Shown piece by piece: positions 21,514-30,026 of a stretch of 35,653 nt of DNA. The position numbers and the translations under genes were made by a program. Position 1 is the first letter of the stretch; each line of letters starts with the position of its first letter. This stretch comes from a virus. The stretch is from positions 1 through 35,653 of IMG/VR virus record IMGVR_UViG_3300032163_000062. One strand, 5' to 3'. The notes below the pieces were generated by a model, which saw only the letters and a program-made list of their open reading frames with translations, had not been told where the DNA came from and did no database searches.

Positions 21514-22848
21514 CTAAGCCGAGGTCACGATCCTGCCGTACATGTTCGCCAGGTGCTGCGCGAACGCGTACCGGGTGAAGACCGCGAAGATCGTCTGATG
21601 CGCGAGCCCCTTCGTGTACGGGTCCACGAAGAAGGAGATCGCGTCGGAGCGCTTCCCGATGAGGAAGCCGTACAGATCTCCGAAGACGATGAACCCCGTG
21701 CTGGCCGCGCTCGTGCTCGGTGCCTGCACAACCTCCTGTGTGGGGAATCCGAGAATCGATCCGGGGGCGGCGGCGACCATCGACGGAAGGAAGAGAGGCC
21801 GCTTGTTGCCGTCCTGCAGGTTGTAGATCGTGTTCCAGAGAGTTGAGCGGTGGGAGTAGAACTTGAACCGCGAGCCCTTCACCACCTTCGCGATAATGGC
21901 CCGGATATCGGACTCCAGGAGCATCGAGAATGCCGCGCTGCTGCTTCCGAACGCGACTGAGTAGCCGGCGCTCTTGAACACTCCGCTCACCGGCGAGCCC
22001 GGTCCGAGGAACACACAGGAGTCGACGGTCTGCCCGACCGCCTCCGAGAACTGGTCGAGGAGCTGGGCGACGAATCCGCCGCTGACCACCGCATCCTCGA
22101 GGTCCTCGTTCGTCACGTGCGTGTAGCCGTCCAGGCGTTTGGCCGTCAGCGTGGTCTGGTCGACCGTCGGAGAGACGACCGCTGCCGCCGTTGCCTCGGT
22201 ATTGACCGCCACACCGCTGAGGGATGAAACAGTCGCGTTCTCCTTGTTCACGAGTTTCACGTCTGAGCGCATGTTCTCGATGCGGCAGTTCTGCAGCGCA
22301 ACAGACTCGTCGCGCGCATAGGCGTCCCAGACATCGCTCTGCTCGGTCGGCGTCAGGAATCCACCTGCCGTTGTCGTGCCCTCGTTCAGGCCTTCCTTGA
22401 AGTGAACGTCGACCTGGTGCCCGGGCTGTTTCAGGGCCTGGTCATAGAGATCGATCCAAAATTTTGCGACCCGCTCCGCGCGTTCAGGATCCGCCTTGAA
22501 CTCCGCATGGATCACGGCGTGCTTCTCGCGGCTCTTGTCCGTGCCGCGCATGAGAGTCGCGATCTCCGCCTTGAGCCTGTAGCCCTTGTATATGCCCGGG
22601 GTGCCGACTGTGATGCCGCTGCCCGCGGGCGCGTGCCCTCCATCGATGCTGGCGCCGAGTCCCTGAAGCTGCGAACGCAGCTTCGCGCTCTCGCGCGTCG
22701 CCTCGTCGAGCTTCACGCTCGCCTTGGTCTCCGCCTTGAGGCGTTCTTGCTCGGCGATCTCCTTGAGGATTTCGTCCTCGAACGCCTGCTTCTTGGCCGG
22801 GTCGGTTTCCTTCGCGAGCAGTTCGCGAAGGAGTTTCAGTTTGTCCAT
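21514..22848 (-). CDS. Major capsid protein, HK97 fold
   Basis: A 444-aa protein. Residues 1-65 form a charged coiled coil (LKLLRELLAKETDPAKKQAF, ILKEIAEQERLKAETKASVK), the delta or scaffold domain that is usually removed. The rest has HK97 landmarks: LTPTEQSDVWDAYARDESVA, then VSPTVDQTTLTAKRLDGYTH (strand pair leading to the spine), VTNEDLEDAVVSGGFVAQLL, and the C-terminal axial part GFIVFGDLYGFLIGKRSDAI to FTRYAFAQHLANMYGRIVTS. It follows directly after the protease. It should be the most abundant virion protein. Confidence 0.93.
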   Translation of the reverse strand: MDKLKLLRELLAKETDPAKKQAFEDEILKEIAEQERLKAETKASVKLDEATRESAKLRSQLQGLGASIDGGHAPAGSGITVGTPGIYKGYRLKAEIATLMRGTDKSREKHAVIHAEFKADPERAERVAKFWIDLYDQALKQPGHQVDVHFKEGLNEGTTTAGGFLTPTEQSDVWDAYARDESVALQNCRIENMRSDVKLVNKENATVSSLSGVAVNTEATAAAVVSPTVDQTTLTAKRLDGYTHVTNEDLEDAVVSGGFVAQLLDQFSEAVGQTVDSCVFLGPGSPVSGVFKSAGYSVAFGSSSAAFSMLLESDIRAIIAKVVKGSRFKFYSHRSTLWNTIYNLQDGNKRPLFLPSMVAAAPGSILGFPTQEVVQAPSTSAASTGFIVFGDLYGFLIGKRSDAISFFVDPYTKGLAHQTIFAVFTRYAFAQHLANMYGRIVTSA

Positions 22849-23462
22849 ATGGACCTGCCTTTCTTTTCGTATTTTTCCGCGACGCTGATGATCGGACTCT
22901 TGACGCTCGGCTCGCGCTCTTCCCGGTCGCCTGCCGGCTCGCGGTCTGTCGCGTGCTCTTGGTCGTGGTCCAAAGTCAGCATCTTGGCAATGGCTGCGAG
23001 CGGGGAGCCACGACGTGACTCCGCATCCCGCAGGATGGTTGCGTTTGCATTCGCGGGGACAGGGACGCCCGAAAGCTCGAGGAGTTCCCAGGATTTATAG
23101 GTCCTCACGTTGTCGATGACATCGATCTTCTCGAAGTCCGGAAGGAAGCCGATTGAGAAGCTAGACAGAAATCCCTCGTCGTAGAGGTACCGCGCTTCCT
23201 TGCCGAGTTCGGTATCTGCGAAAGCGATGTCGATGATTAACTCTTTGTCCGTGGCCTTCCCGCTGAGGGGCTTGCCGATGGGAAACGCGCCCCAGTTGTG
23301 GCCATAGAGGACGCTGCCCGTTTTCAAAAAATGATCGAGGTTCGTAATGCCGGATGGGATTACGCGCTCACCCTGCCGATCAATATCGTCGGTGGTGGCT
23401 CGAACCGAATAACGATTCTCGCCCTTGTCGCCCTTGACGATCGTACCCGTGATGATCTTCAT
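22836..23462 (-). CDS. Prohead protease, HK97 type (U35-like)
   Basis: A 208-aa protein from ATG 23462 with GGGAGA upstream (ATG 23489 is in frame but lacks this). Family landmarks are RQGERVIPSGITNLDHFLKT, GSVLYGHNWGAFPIGK with the catalytic His, LIIDIAFADTELGKEARYLY, and FLSSFSIGF with the catalytic Ser, then SWELLELSGVPVPANANATI. The C-terminal 60 residues are Arg/Glu-rich, likely a self-cleaved tail. It matures the capsid protein, whose start it overlaps by 13 nt. Confidence 0.92.
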   Translation of the reverse strand: MKIITGTIVKGDKGENRYSVRATTDDIDRQGERVIPSGITNLDHFLKTGSVLYGHNWGAFPIGKPLSGKATDKELIIDIAFADTELGKEARYLYDEGFLSSFSIGFLPDFEKIDVIDNVRTYKSWELLELSGVPVPANANATILRDAESRRGSPLAAIAKMLTLDHDQEHATDREPAGDREEREPSVKSPIISVAEKYEKKGRSIWTN

Positions 23463-23478
23463 GTCGCTTCTCCCTTTT

Positions 23479-24222
23479 TCATGCCGCACGCTCCAGCATC
23501 ATTGCGGCGAATGCAACGAGTAGCTCCTCATCATCGCGCTCGATTAACATTTCGAGATCACGCCGCGCTTCCGAGAATTGCCCGGGGGCGGGAGCGGCCT
23601 GCGCGACACGAGTCGCGACGGCAGGCGGGAATGCGAGGACTTCGCCGCTTTGTGCAGGGAGTGGTGTCGACTGGAAGACAACGGCCGAAGCCGGAGGAAC
23701 GACCCGCGGAGCCAGCATCGCATTCCATGCCCTGCTGAATGTGACAGTGATGTCGCCGGAAGGTTCAGCTTGATCTTCCGCCGCTGCCTCCTGGGGAGAG
23801 GCTGCCGCGTTCTGCGATGGCGCGAGTGCGACCTGTGATGTCAATGCCAGGAGGCTGATCGCCCCTCCAAGACCTTGCGAAGGTACCGCCATGGCCTCGG
23901 TGATCGCCGTGGTGAACGTCTGCCTGCCGAAGAAGTCAAACTCGGCCATGGCATCGATTCCCGTCTCGATTCTATTCCCGGTTCTGCGCAAGCCGAGGAT
24001 CACGTCGCTCGCAGGATTAGGGAATGCGAAGTCGCCGAGCACGTCGATGGCATTTATGGAATGCGCCGGCGCAACATACGGCGTGTATGCCGGGTCGTGA
24101 TCCTCGAAAAACGCCTCGACGGCAAGCGCCTCGAGCTCCGCGGATTGCGGCCCGAACGACGCGCGCCGCAGCCCGAGGATCGGAGAGGACATCAGCGAGG
24201 GGAATCGTGCGTCGTTTCCCAT
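23479..24222 (-). CDS. Unknown protein of the head module
   Basis: A 247-aa protein from ATG 24222 (TGATG joint). It begins GNDARFPSLMSSPILGLRRA, and a second VILGLRRTGNRIETGIDAMA later suggests an internal repeat of the LGLRR element. The middle is Ala/Gln/Ser/Pro-rich and probably disordered (SQNAAASPQEAAAEDQAEPS). The C-terminus is a helix with many acidic residues (RRDLEMLIERDDEELLVAFA). The low-complexity acidic character and position before the protease could suit a scaffold or head accessory protein. No family recognised. Confidence 0.7.
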   Translation of the reverse strand: MGNDARFPSLMSSPILGLRRASFGPQSAELEALAVEAFFEDHDPAYTPYVAPAHSINAIDVLGDFAFPNPASDVILGLRRTGNRIETGIDAMAEFDFFGRQTFTTAITEAMAVPSQGLGGAISLLALTSQVALAPSQNAAASPQEAAAEDQAEPSGDITVTFSRAWNAMLAPRVVPPASAVVFQSTPLPAQSGEVLAFPPAVATRVAQAAPAPGQFSEARRDLEMLIERDDEELLVAFAAMMLERAA

Positions 24223-25034
24223 CAGCCCTGCCCTGCTTTGAAGGAGCCCTGGATTACGCCTGTCGTCGTCGTGGAGCACATGACCATGAACGCGAGACAG
24301 GCATCGTCGTAAATCTGCGGCATGCCGAGGAAGAACGCATCAAAGATGTCCCCGACGTTGGCAATCATCAGCGGGATCTCCGCGATGCGCCGCAGCAGAG
24401 TGATGCCGATGTCGCCGGCCGTGCCCGAGGCGACGGTTGTAATGAAATTCTTTGGAGCCTTCACACCGGTCGTCGTCGGGTCCAGGAGGAATGGGAACAT
24501 CTGCCCCACGCTCTCGGCGTTCGCGGGATGCGTATAGGTTGCCACCTTGTCGGCATCCGCTTGGTCGGTGTAGGTGACGCTCCATGCGGAGCCCGTCGCA
24601 CCGGGGGCGCCGTAGACTTCGCCCCAAATCTCCACCCCGGCGCCGAGCGCATCGGGTCGCGTTAAGGCACCTGGGGTTACAATAGCCAGGGTGGTCGGGT
24701 TGCCGCCGTTGGTGGTCAATCCCGAGCACTGCCAGAGGCGGTCGTAGAGGACGAGCTTGCCGCTGACCGAGCCCGCCATGATCATCTGCAGGAGATAGGA
24801 TAATGCGGGGGCCACGGGATTGCCGAAATTGAAAGCGCCGATCGTCGCCTTTGTCGGCACATAGCCCGAGCCGATCGTGTAGGCCGGGGGAGTGGATGCC
24901 GCGGGAGGCCAGCCGGCGGCCTTCCAGAGCGAGTGCCACAGGCCCGCGCCCTCGGAGGTGAGGGAGGGCTTGAATAGGTCCATCTTTATTCCAGCGGCGA
25001 GAGCTGCAATCAATTTGTCACGCGTGTCGATCAT
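24222..25034 (-). CDS. Unknown probable virion protein
   Basis: A 270-aa protein beginning MIDTRDKLIAALAAGIKMDL, with a Gly/Ala/Thr/Pro-rich body (PPAASTPPAYTIGSGYVPTK), strands such as GKLVLYDRLWQCSGLTTNGG and ITLLRRIAEIPLMI, and a Thr-rich end. The composition matches structural proteins. The ATG overlaps the stop of the 137-aa gene (ATGA). It may be a head decoration or tail-fibre-like adaptor. Function cannot be assigned from sequence. Confidence 0.7.
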   Translation of the reverse strand: MIDTRDKLIAALAAGIKMDLFKPSLTSEGAGLWHSLWKAAGWPPAASTPPAYTIGSGYVPTKATIGAFNFGNPVAPALSYLLQMIMAGSVSGKLVLYDRLWQCSGLTTNGGNPTTLAIVTPGALTRPDALGAGVEIWGEVYGAPGATGSAWSVTYTDQADADKVATYTHPANAESVGQMFPFLLDPTTTGVKAPKNFITTVASGTAGDIGITLLRRIAEIPLMIANVGDIFDAFFLGMPQIYDDACLAFMVMCSTTTTGVIQGSFKAGQG

Positions 25035-25444
25035 CCGAGCGCCTCCTGATGCGTGAACGTCGGGAACAGAACTTCTCCATGCTGGACGATGGAAACAGTA
25101 GGCATCTCCAAATCACATCCGCTGCCAGTTATCCCGCATGTGCCATCGCCCATCGCCGTCGCGCCGTCGGCCTTGAAAAGCCGATAGAACTGCGCTGTGC
25201 CAGTTACATCGGCGTCGATCTCTTTCGCTATGGCGTTCGCCGTGATCAGTCCGTTCGATGCCGCGACAAATGCGGGGTTGCCGAATGTTCCTTCGGCAAG
25301 TTGGACCGCGGCGCCGAGTGAGGTATCCGCCGTCGCGGGCTTCGTGCCCTGGTAGAGCCTGATTTTCCCGCTATTCATCGCGGCGCCCCATGCATCCGCC
25401 TTCGCGCTTGCCGCGGTGGTCGATACCTTGATCTCATGCGCCAT
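25031..25444 (-). CDS. Unknown probable head protein, 137 aa
   Basis: A small protein starting MAHEIKVSTTAASAKADAWG, rich in Ala/Gly/Thr and beta-like (KIRLYQGTKPATADTSLGAA, GTAQFYRLFKADGATAMGDG). The motif I.lY.G..P...d...g..vqLa... is seen in small virion proteins of uncultured phages. It overlaps the portal gene end by 11 nt. A decoration or stabilising role is possible. Confidence 0.7.
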   Translation of the reverse strand: MAHEIKVSTTAASAKADAWGAAMNSGKIRLYQGTKPATADTSLGAAVQLAEGTFGNPAFVAASNGLITANAIAKEIDADVTGTAQFYRLFKADGATAMGDGTCGITGSGCDLEMPTVSIVQHGEVLFPTFTHQEALG

Positions 25445-27716
25445 CGGTTTTCCCCTTCGCTCTCATTCCCTTCGCGCGTCCGTCGGAGTCTCGCTCAATC
25501 TCGAATGAACCCTCGATTGACTCACTCGATGGTAAGTTCACCCGAAGATTGATTACATGGGCAGGCGCGGTCTGCTTCGTGCGGATTCCCGCCAGCCTGC
25601 CATCGGCGTCGCGAACGATTGCAAAATCAGTCTCAGAATCCTCGGCGTTCTCGTTGGGTTCCATGTCCAGGGTCTTCTCCCCCTCATAAACCGGTATCAT
25701 GATGCACCGGCAATTGATGACCTCAGTAGCATCGCCCGCGGGATCGAGCGGGTATTGCAGTCCGTTGGCGAATGCCTCATCCCAGGGCACGACCTTGCCG
25801 TCGAGATTCGCATGGGTGTCCCTGACTTTTGCGTCCCGTGAGGATATCCACTTCTTCGCTTTGGGGAAGGTCGTCTTCATGCCTTCATAGCGGCCTTCAG
25901 AATAGGCGCCGTGCACTTCTGTCCGTGCGATCGTGCGTGCGTGCCGGTCGAACTCGCCGAGTTGCTCCTTGATGTTTGCGACCAACAGATCCGCGGTCTG
26001 CTGCTCGGTCATACCCTCGGCGACTGATTGCGCCGTGGTATCGCGGATCACGTTCTGCAGCTTCTCCCGCACAGTGGCATTGACTTCTACGACCTTCGAG
26101 GTATGGCGCTGAATCGCGGCGAGGACCTGCGGGTCGGCGAGATCAAACGTAGAGGCAACGATAGTGCCCGCACCGGTCTCGAGCGCGAGGGATGTCCACT
26201 GCGTGACGATCTTGCCGAGCTCCTCGTCGGAGAAAATGTCGGAGAGAATGCCGGGATCGATCTCGCCCATCTTCACGACGGCCGCGCGCTGCGCCTTCAG
26301 AATCTTCTTGAAGAGCTTCACCGCGGCGTCATGGAAATAGCCCTTGATATCCTGACCGCATTTCACGACCATCGGCGAGGCCTTGCCGTTGATCTCCGTC
26401 CATGCCCTGGACCGTGAGGCCTTCTCTTCGGTGTCGCTCGTGAGCCGCAAGACCGGTGCATCAGTGAACGCCGCGGGGATTGCCTTCGTGGGTGTTGGCG
26501 CAGGGAGGGTGGGTGATTGCGGCCGAGGCTCATCCCCCCAGGGAACCTCTTCAAATCCGAGTTGCAGGCGTGCGTTGACCTGATTGAGTGAAAAGCCCAT
26601 GGCAATCAACTTTACCCCGCTCTCTATTTTTTCAAGCCATGCCCAGTTCAGAGCATCAATCTGTTGCCTGTCGAAATACCCCTCAAACCCGAGCGGCACG
26701 AGAAGCTCGCTATTGATTTTATCCTCGATGCGGACCATGATCGGGACTTCAACGTCTGTCCAGAATCCGCGGCGGGAGGCAAGAGCGTTCGCATAATTGA
26801 CATCCTCATTGATCGCGATCATAGATTTCGGAACGCGCGTGACCATGCAGATATCATCGCGCGTCAGTTTGAACTGCTGGATAAACTCCATGTCCCGCTG
26901 AGAGAGGCCGAGTTGCTTTATGTCGGCGCCGCCGTCGACGAGTGCAGCGCGGTGCGCATGCTGCACGCCTTTCCTGCTGTCGACCAAGCGCTCCCTCTCC
27001 TGCCGATATTGCTCATCGGTGAGAATGTCTTTCCAAGAATAGACTAGGGATGGAGTCGCATCATTTTTGAAAAAGTTGCGGTTATAACGCAGCGCATCAT
27101 AACTGCTCTCAGCGCTGAGGCGCGCGGCGGACATGGGTGCGAGCCCTCGGATATCGTCTTTTGGATTCAGGTATTTATCAAACAGGACTTCTGCGCGATC
27201 AAGGAACACGCGCCTGCCGCCCCGCTGAATCCACCATCCGACCCATGGGCCAGTCTTCGCGCCAAGCCGTGCGGGCTCCATCGAAGAGGGATCAACCGGC
27301 CAGAGAAATGCAGGGACCCCGTCCGACCCGACCTCCCGGTCTTTGATGATGAACCATTCACCTTTGTTTTCGAGAGAAATAATAATCGCCTCCCAGAGTT
27401 GGAAGCGCGAGAGCGCAGGGTTCGGATGAGCGAACAGATCAACTATCCCTCCCGATTCGATGACGGTGTCGGTGCCGAGCTTCTTGATTACAAAAGGGAC
27501 CTGGGCGATTGCGGCTTTGGCGTTCACGCAGGCATAGAACGTCGAGAGTTGCGAATATGGATCTGTGAGGCTGGAATCGTCGTCACGCGAGAAGATTTTC
27601 TTCAGCCGCGGGTCGTCCAGCTTGTAGGTGATCGTGCTCGCGCTTGCATCCTTGGCGATCGCCGCCAAGCCACGCATAACATTCCTGACTCCGCGCAATG
27701 CCGATCTCACGCCCAT
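25434..27716 (-). CDS. Portal protein fused to a MuF-type head morphogenesis domain
   Basis: A 760-aa protein. Residues about 1-410 are an HK97-type portal: YACVNAKAAIAQVPFVIKKL, then WEAIIISLENKGEWFIIKDR, AEVLFDKYLNPKDDIRGLAP, RNFFKNDATPSLVYSW, and DDICMVTRVPKSMIAI. After a Pro-rich linker (about 410-440), residues about 470-690 form a MuF/Mu gpF-like domain with GMTEQQTADLLVANIKEQLG, ARTIARTEVHGAYSEGRYEG, KKWISSRDAKVRDTHANLDG and INCRCIMIPVYEG. The tail holds two copies of an F.I.RD.DGR.....R element. The two parts are separate genes in most phages. The portal is the DNA channel; MuF proteins are minor head proteins, some carrying exported enzymes. Confidence 0.93.
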   Translation of the reverse strand: MGVRSALRGVRNVMRGLAAIAKDASASTITYKLDDPRLKKIFSRDDDSSLTDPYSQLSTFYACVNAKAAIAQVPFVIKKLGTDTVIESGGIVDLFAHPNPALSRFQLWEAIIISLENKGEWFIIKDREVGSDGVPAFLWPVDPSSMEPARLGAKTGPWVGWWIQRGGRRVFLDRAEVLFDKYLNPKDDIRGLAPMSAARLSAESSYDALRYNRNFFKNDATPSLVYSWKDILTDEQYRQERERLVDSRKGVQHAHRAALVDGGADIKQLGLSQRDMEFIQQFKLTRDDICMVTRVPKSMIAINEDVNYANALASRRGFWTDVEVPIMVRIEDKINSELLVPLGFEGYFDRQQIDALNWAWLEKIESGVKLIAMGFSLNQVNARLQLGFEEVPWGDEPRPQSPTLPAPTPTKAIPAAFTDAPVLRLTSDTEEKASRSRAWTEINGKASPMVVKCGQDIKGYFHDAAVKLFKKILKAQRAAVVKMGEIDPGILSDIFSDEELGKIVTQWTSLALETGAGTIVASTFDLADPQVLAAIQRHTSKVVEVNATVREKLQNVIRDTTAQSVAEGMTEQQTADLLVANIKEQLGEFDRHARTIARTEVHGAYSEGRYEGMKTTFPKAKKWISSRDAKVRDTHANLDGKVVPWDEAFANGLQYPLDPAGDATEVINCRCIMIPVYEGEKTLDMEPNENAEDSETDFAIVRDADGRLAGIRTKQTAPAHVINLRVNLPSSESIEGSFEIERDSDGRAKGMRAKGKTDGA

Positions 27717-28960
27717 CCGATATGGGCCCCCCTGGGTCTGTGAATCGACTCCGTCGCATAGCGGACGGCTGCGATCCCATCGTTCTTGAAGTCCACGAAC
27801 TCATCGAGGACGTTGCCGTGCTTGTCCTCCCGGTATTTGAAAAGCGGGATCTCCGCGGCGATGCCCGGGCAGCGGCTCTTGTGAATATGCATTTTGCGGT
27901 GCTTCATGAAGTCGATCCCGAACTTCTCGCTGCCCGGGCCCTTTTTCGAGGCAATCACATTCCAGCCCGACTGCCGCCATTCCTTGATGCGATCCGGCTC
28001 CGCACTGTCCGCGGTGGTCGAGGCATTCTTCACGCGGCTGAGGATCTGGCGGCTCTCGAAGTAGATTCCCGAGTCCTGGATCAATTCCCCGTTCGTGCGC
28101 TGCCGCTCGTAGACCTCGTCGAAGATGTACAGCTCGTTGTCCTTCATGCCGACAAGCTCGAAGGCGAAGGGGTGATTGAAGCCATAGTCCTGTCCCTGGT
28201 AGATGGCATCGAAATCCGCCAAGTCTAGCGGGAAATCCTCGATCACGTAATTAGAGAACACAACATTGCCGATGACGCCCCACTCACCCAGGGCATAGAT
28301 CTGATAATACGTGAGGTCCTCATCTTTGAGAGCCTCGAGCTCCGCTCGATCATCGGGCGCGAGCCAGGCGTTGTCCTTGTATGTGGTCTTCAGCACCGTC
28401 GCGCGCTCTGGCGCCAGGGGATTGTCGAAGAAGCGGCCCTTGAGCCAGTGCATCGCATCAATCGGGTTGAACGTATACGTGACCTGCTTCGGTACGGCCG
28501 CGTGACCGCGGAGGCGGAGGCGGAGCTGTCTGTCATCGGAGGGCGTGATCGCGCTCGCTTCCTCGACCCAGATATCCGTGAGCGGCCCGGTGACGAATGT
28601 GAGCGACTTTAGCTTCTCGGGATCATCAAGCCCGCGGAATAACATCTGATTGCCGTTGTGCTTGCAGGTGATCGAGAGCGGGTTGATTGTTACATGAAAG
28701 ACATCACGCAGACCCCACATATTGATGACCTGGTTCATCTGCGCGAAGGTGCTGTCGCGGTTCGCCTTATCGACCTTGCATACACCCATGATGTTATGCC
28801 CGCGCTTCGTCACCATGCGGTAGACGTAGCGCTGCGCCGCGAATACCGACTTCCCGGATCCCGCACCGCCATAGAGCACGTTGAAACGTTTGGCGTCCCA
28901 GAGCAGCGGGTAGTAGACAGGGTTGATGACCTCGGGAAGACGCGAGAAATCAATCTTCAG
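27707..28960 (-). CDS. terL: Terminase large subunit
   Basis: Read from CTG 28960 this is a 417-aa protein: MKIDFSRLPEVINPVYYPLL at the start, Walker A YGGAGSGKS (31-38), VGVCKVDK-type adenine segment, Walker B LTDIWVEEAS, the coupling region, and a C-terminal nuclease (YQGQDYGFNHPFAFELVGMK, ELYIFDEVYERQRT, DSAEPDRIKEW, YFESRQ). It cuts and pumps DNA into the prohead. AGGAG (28970-28974) lies 9 nt before the CTG. The only nearby in-frame ATG (29005) lacks such a site and would overlap TerS by 56 nt. The frame is open much further upstream and joins the N-terminal half of TerS. Confidence 0.92.
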   Translation of the reverse strand: MKIDFSRLPEVINPVYYPLLWDAKRFNVLYGGAGSGKSVFAAQRYVYRMVTKRGHNIMGVCKVDKANRDSTFAQMNQVINMWGLRDVFHVTINPLSITCKHNGNQMLFRGLDDPEKLKSLTFVTGPLTDIWVEEASAITPSDDRQLRLRLRGHAAVPKQVTYTFNPIDAMHWLKGRFFDNPLAPERATVLKTTYKDNAWLAPDDRAELEALKDEDLTYYQIYALGEWGVIGNVVFSNYVIEDFPLDLADFDAIYQGQDYGFNHPFAFELVGMKDNELYIFDEVYERQRTNGELIQDSGIYFESRQILSRVKNASTTADSAEPDRIKEWRQSGWNVIASKKGPGSEKFGIDFMKHRKMHIHKSRCPGIAAEIPLFKYREDKHGNVLDEFVDFKNDGIAAVRYATESIHRPRGAHIGWA

Positions 28961-29470
28961 TGGGTTCGTCTCCTGGCTTCGGTGGAGGAACGACCTCGAC
29001 GACATCGACGTGAACGTCGAGCTCTGCCTTGCGCTTGCCATGGAAATCGGCAAGAAGCTCAACAGCGCGCATGCGAGTAGCGTTGTCCGTATGATCGCCG
29101 AGCGACTTGTCCTGGTAGTATTTTGTGATCTTCGCGCGGAGCATCCGATTGAGCTCACGTGCAAGACGGAGCTCGCCGAGGTCCGCGGAGTCGAGGACAG
29201 AAGGCCAGACAACTTTTTTTTTATGCGCTTCAGCATGCGGCTGCCGGCCTTGCTACAATTCTCGACGCTGACTTCCGGGCTGATCAGGTGATAGGCATCG
29301 GCCAGTGACAGGCCATGCAGGTAATGCATGGTGAATCGAGATTCGCGCGGCGTCAGTTTTCCAAGTTCTGCGATGCGGCCCAGGGTAACCCTCCCGGCTG
29401 GCGAAATGTGGAGCGCTGGGAGGAAGTCAGCGCTCCCGGGGTTCTGGCCCCCATCATTTCGCCCTCTCAC
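28950..29470 (-). CDS. terS: Terminase small subunit, requires a -1 frameshift
   Basis: The N-terminal 80 codons (GTG 29470 or a later start) encode LGKLTPRESRFTMHYLHGLS, LADAYHLISPEVSVENCSKA and GSRMLKRIKKK, a terminase small-subunit HTH region. The natural continuation lies in the -1 frame: VVWPSVLDSADLGELRLARE, MLRAKITKYYQDKSLGDHTD, NATRMRAVELLADFHGKRKA, ending in an acidic tail. The frames meet at A9G (29222-29213), with A AAA AAG in register. The whole product would be about 173 aa, normal for the family. In the 0 frame the ribosome would enter TerL. The change may be programmed, a true mutation, or a homopolymer error. Confidence 0.82.
29213..29219 (-). promoter_or_regulatory. Slippery heptamer A AAA AAG in terS
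   Basis: In the GTG-initiated frame the codons read ATA AAA AAA AAG TTG, so A AAA AAG is in the X XXY YYZ register, the classical bacterial -1 site used by dnaX and many insertion sequences. Slipping one base continues as GTT GTC TGG. Nine consecutive A (29222-29214) also make indels likely here, so programmed use is unproven. Confidence 0.6.
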
Positions 29471-29527
29471 CCTATCCGTTCGGATTTTTTGGGAGTCGTG
29501 TTCGGATTTATGTTCGGATTGATAGCA

Positions 29528-29770
29528 TCATGGATCGCGTGAATGCAGCCGGGCATAGCGAATCCGATCGTAGCGGTTCTTTATTTTTTGATATGCAAAA
29601 CGTCGGGCTTCATCGCCGAGCGGAGGATTCTTGAGTTCACAGAGTTTCATCCATGCTTCCGAATGCGCGTCTTTCTGATCTTCAACGTTGGAGAAATGGC
29701 GCCGAGCCTGCTCCCAGATGTAGCGGTCAAGCTCGGCGTCCCCGCACAGTTTTAAGATTCGTCGATTCAC
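29528..29770 (-). CDS. Sigma-factor region-2-like small protein
   Basis: An 80-aa protein from GTG 29770. ELDRYIWEQARRHFSNVEDQ followed by KDAHSEAWMKLCEL, then EARRFAYQKIKNRYDRIRYA, follows the ECF sigma region 2 pattern (a...a.....eDa.dv.Qe.f..l ... w...ia.n...d..R). Region 4 is absent, so it is not a complete sigma factor. A G9 run stands directly before the start. Being immediately ahead of the terminase it could drive late genes, as small sigma-like phage proteins do. It could also be a DNA-binding helper for packaging. Confidence 0.65.
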   Translation of the reverse strand: MNRRILKLCGDAELDRYIWEQARRHFSNVEDQKDAHSEAWMKLCELKNPPLGDEARRFAYQKIKNRYDRIRYARLHSRDP

Positions 29771-30026
29771 TCCCCCCCCCGGTGTGCCGCGAAATTATGG
29801 CCGCTTTGGGTTCAACCGCCGAACCGTCCTCGCCTCGCCTCGCCCTGCCTGGCCTCGCCTCGCCAGGCCAGGCCTGGCCCAAATAATCTTTCATCCTGTC
29901 AATAAATACTGGCTGCGATGGATTTTCAAATTCCCGTCGAGTTTCGCCAGTTCCGCGCACACCACCGCATCCGACTTACCAATGCTGCGGCGAGGGAGTA
30001 TTACATGAATCTGGAATTGTTCAAGT
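29771..30026 (-). other. 256-bp gap with GC-rich repeats, no convincing gene
   Basis: It holds tandem repeats of a CGCCT unit, a 14-bp palindrome and an AT-richer stretch (29881-29940) with no coding pattern. A 77-codon minus-strand frame crosses it, but its composition follows the repeats. It is the longest non-coding space ahead of the terminase genes and therefore a candidate packaging site. Confidence 0.5.
29831..29880. repeat. GC-rich direct repeats plus 14-bp palindrome (possible cos/pac)
   Basis: CCTCGCCTCGCC occurs at 29833-29844 and 29853-29864, 20 bp apart. GGCCAGGCCTGGCC (29866-29879) is a perfect palindrome directly after. Ordered repeats beside a symmetric site, about 400 bp upstream of terS, are what a terminase-binding and cutting region can look like. 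Confidence 0.55.

Noticed and set aside
29727-29960. 77-codon minus-strand frame over the GC-rich repeats
   Set aside because: Its residues simply reflect the CGCCT repeats, and it overlaps the start of the sigma-like gene; no ribosome site was seen.
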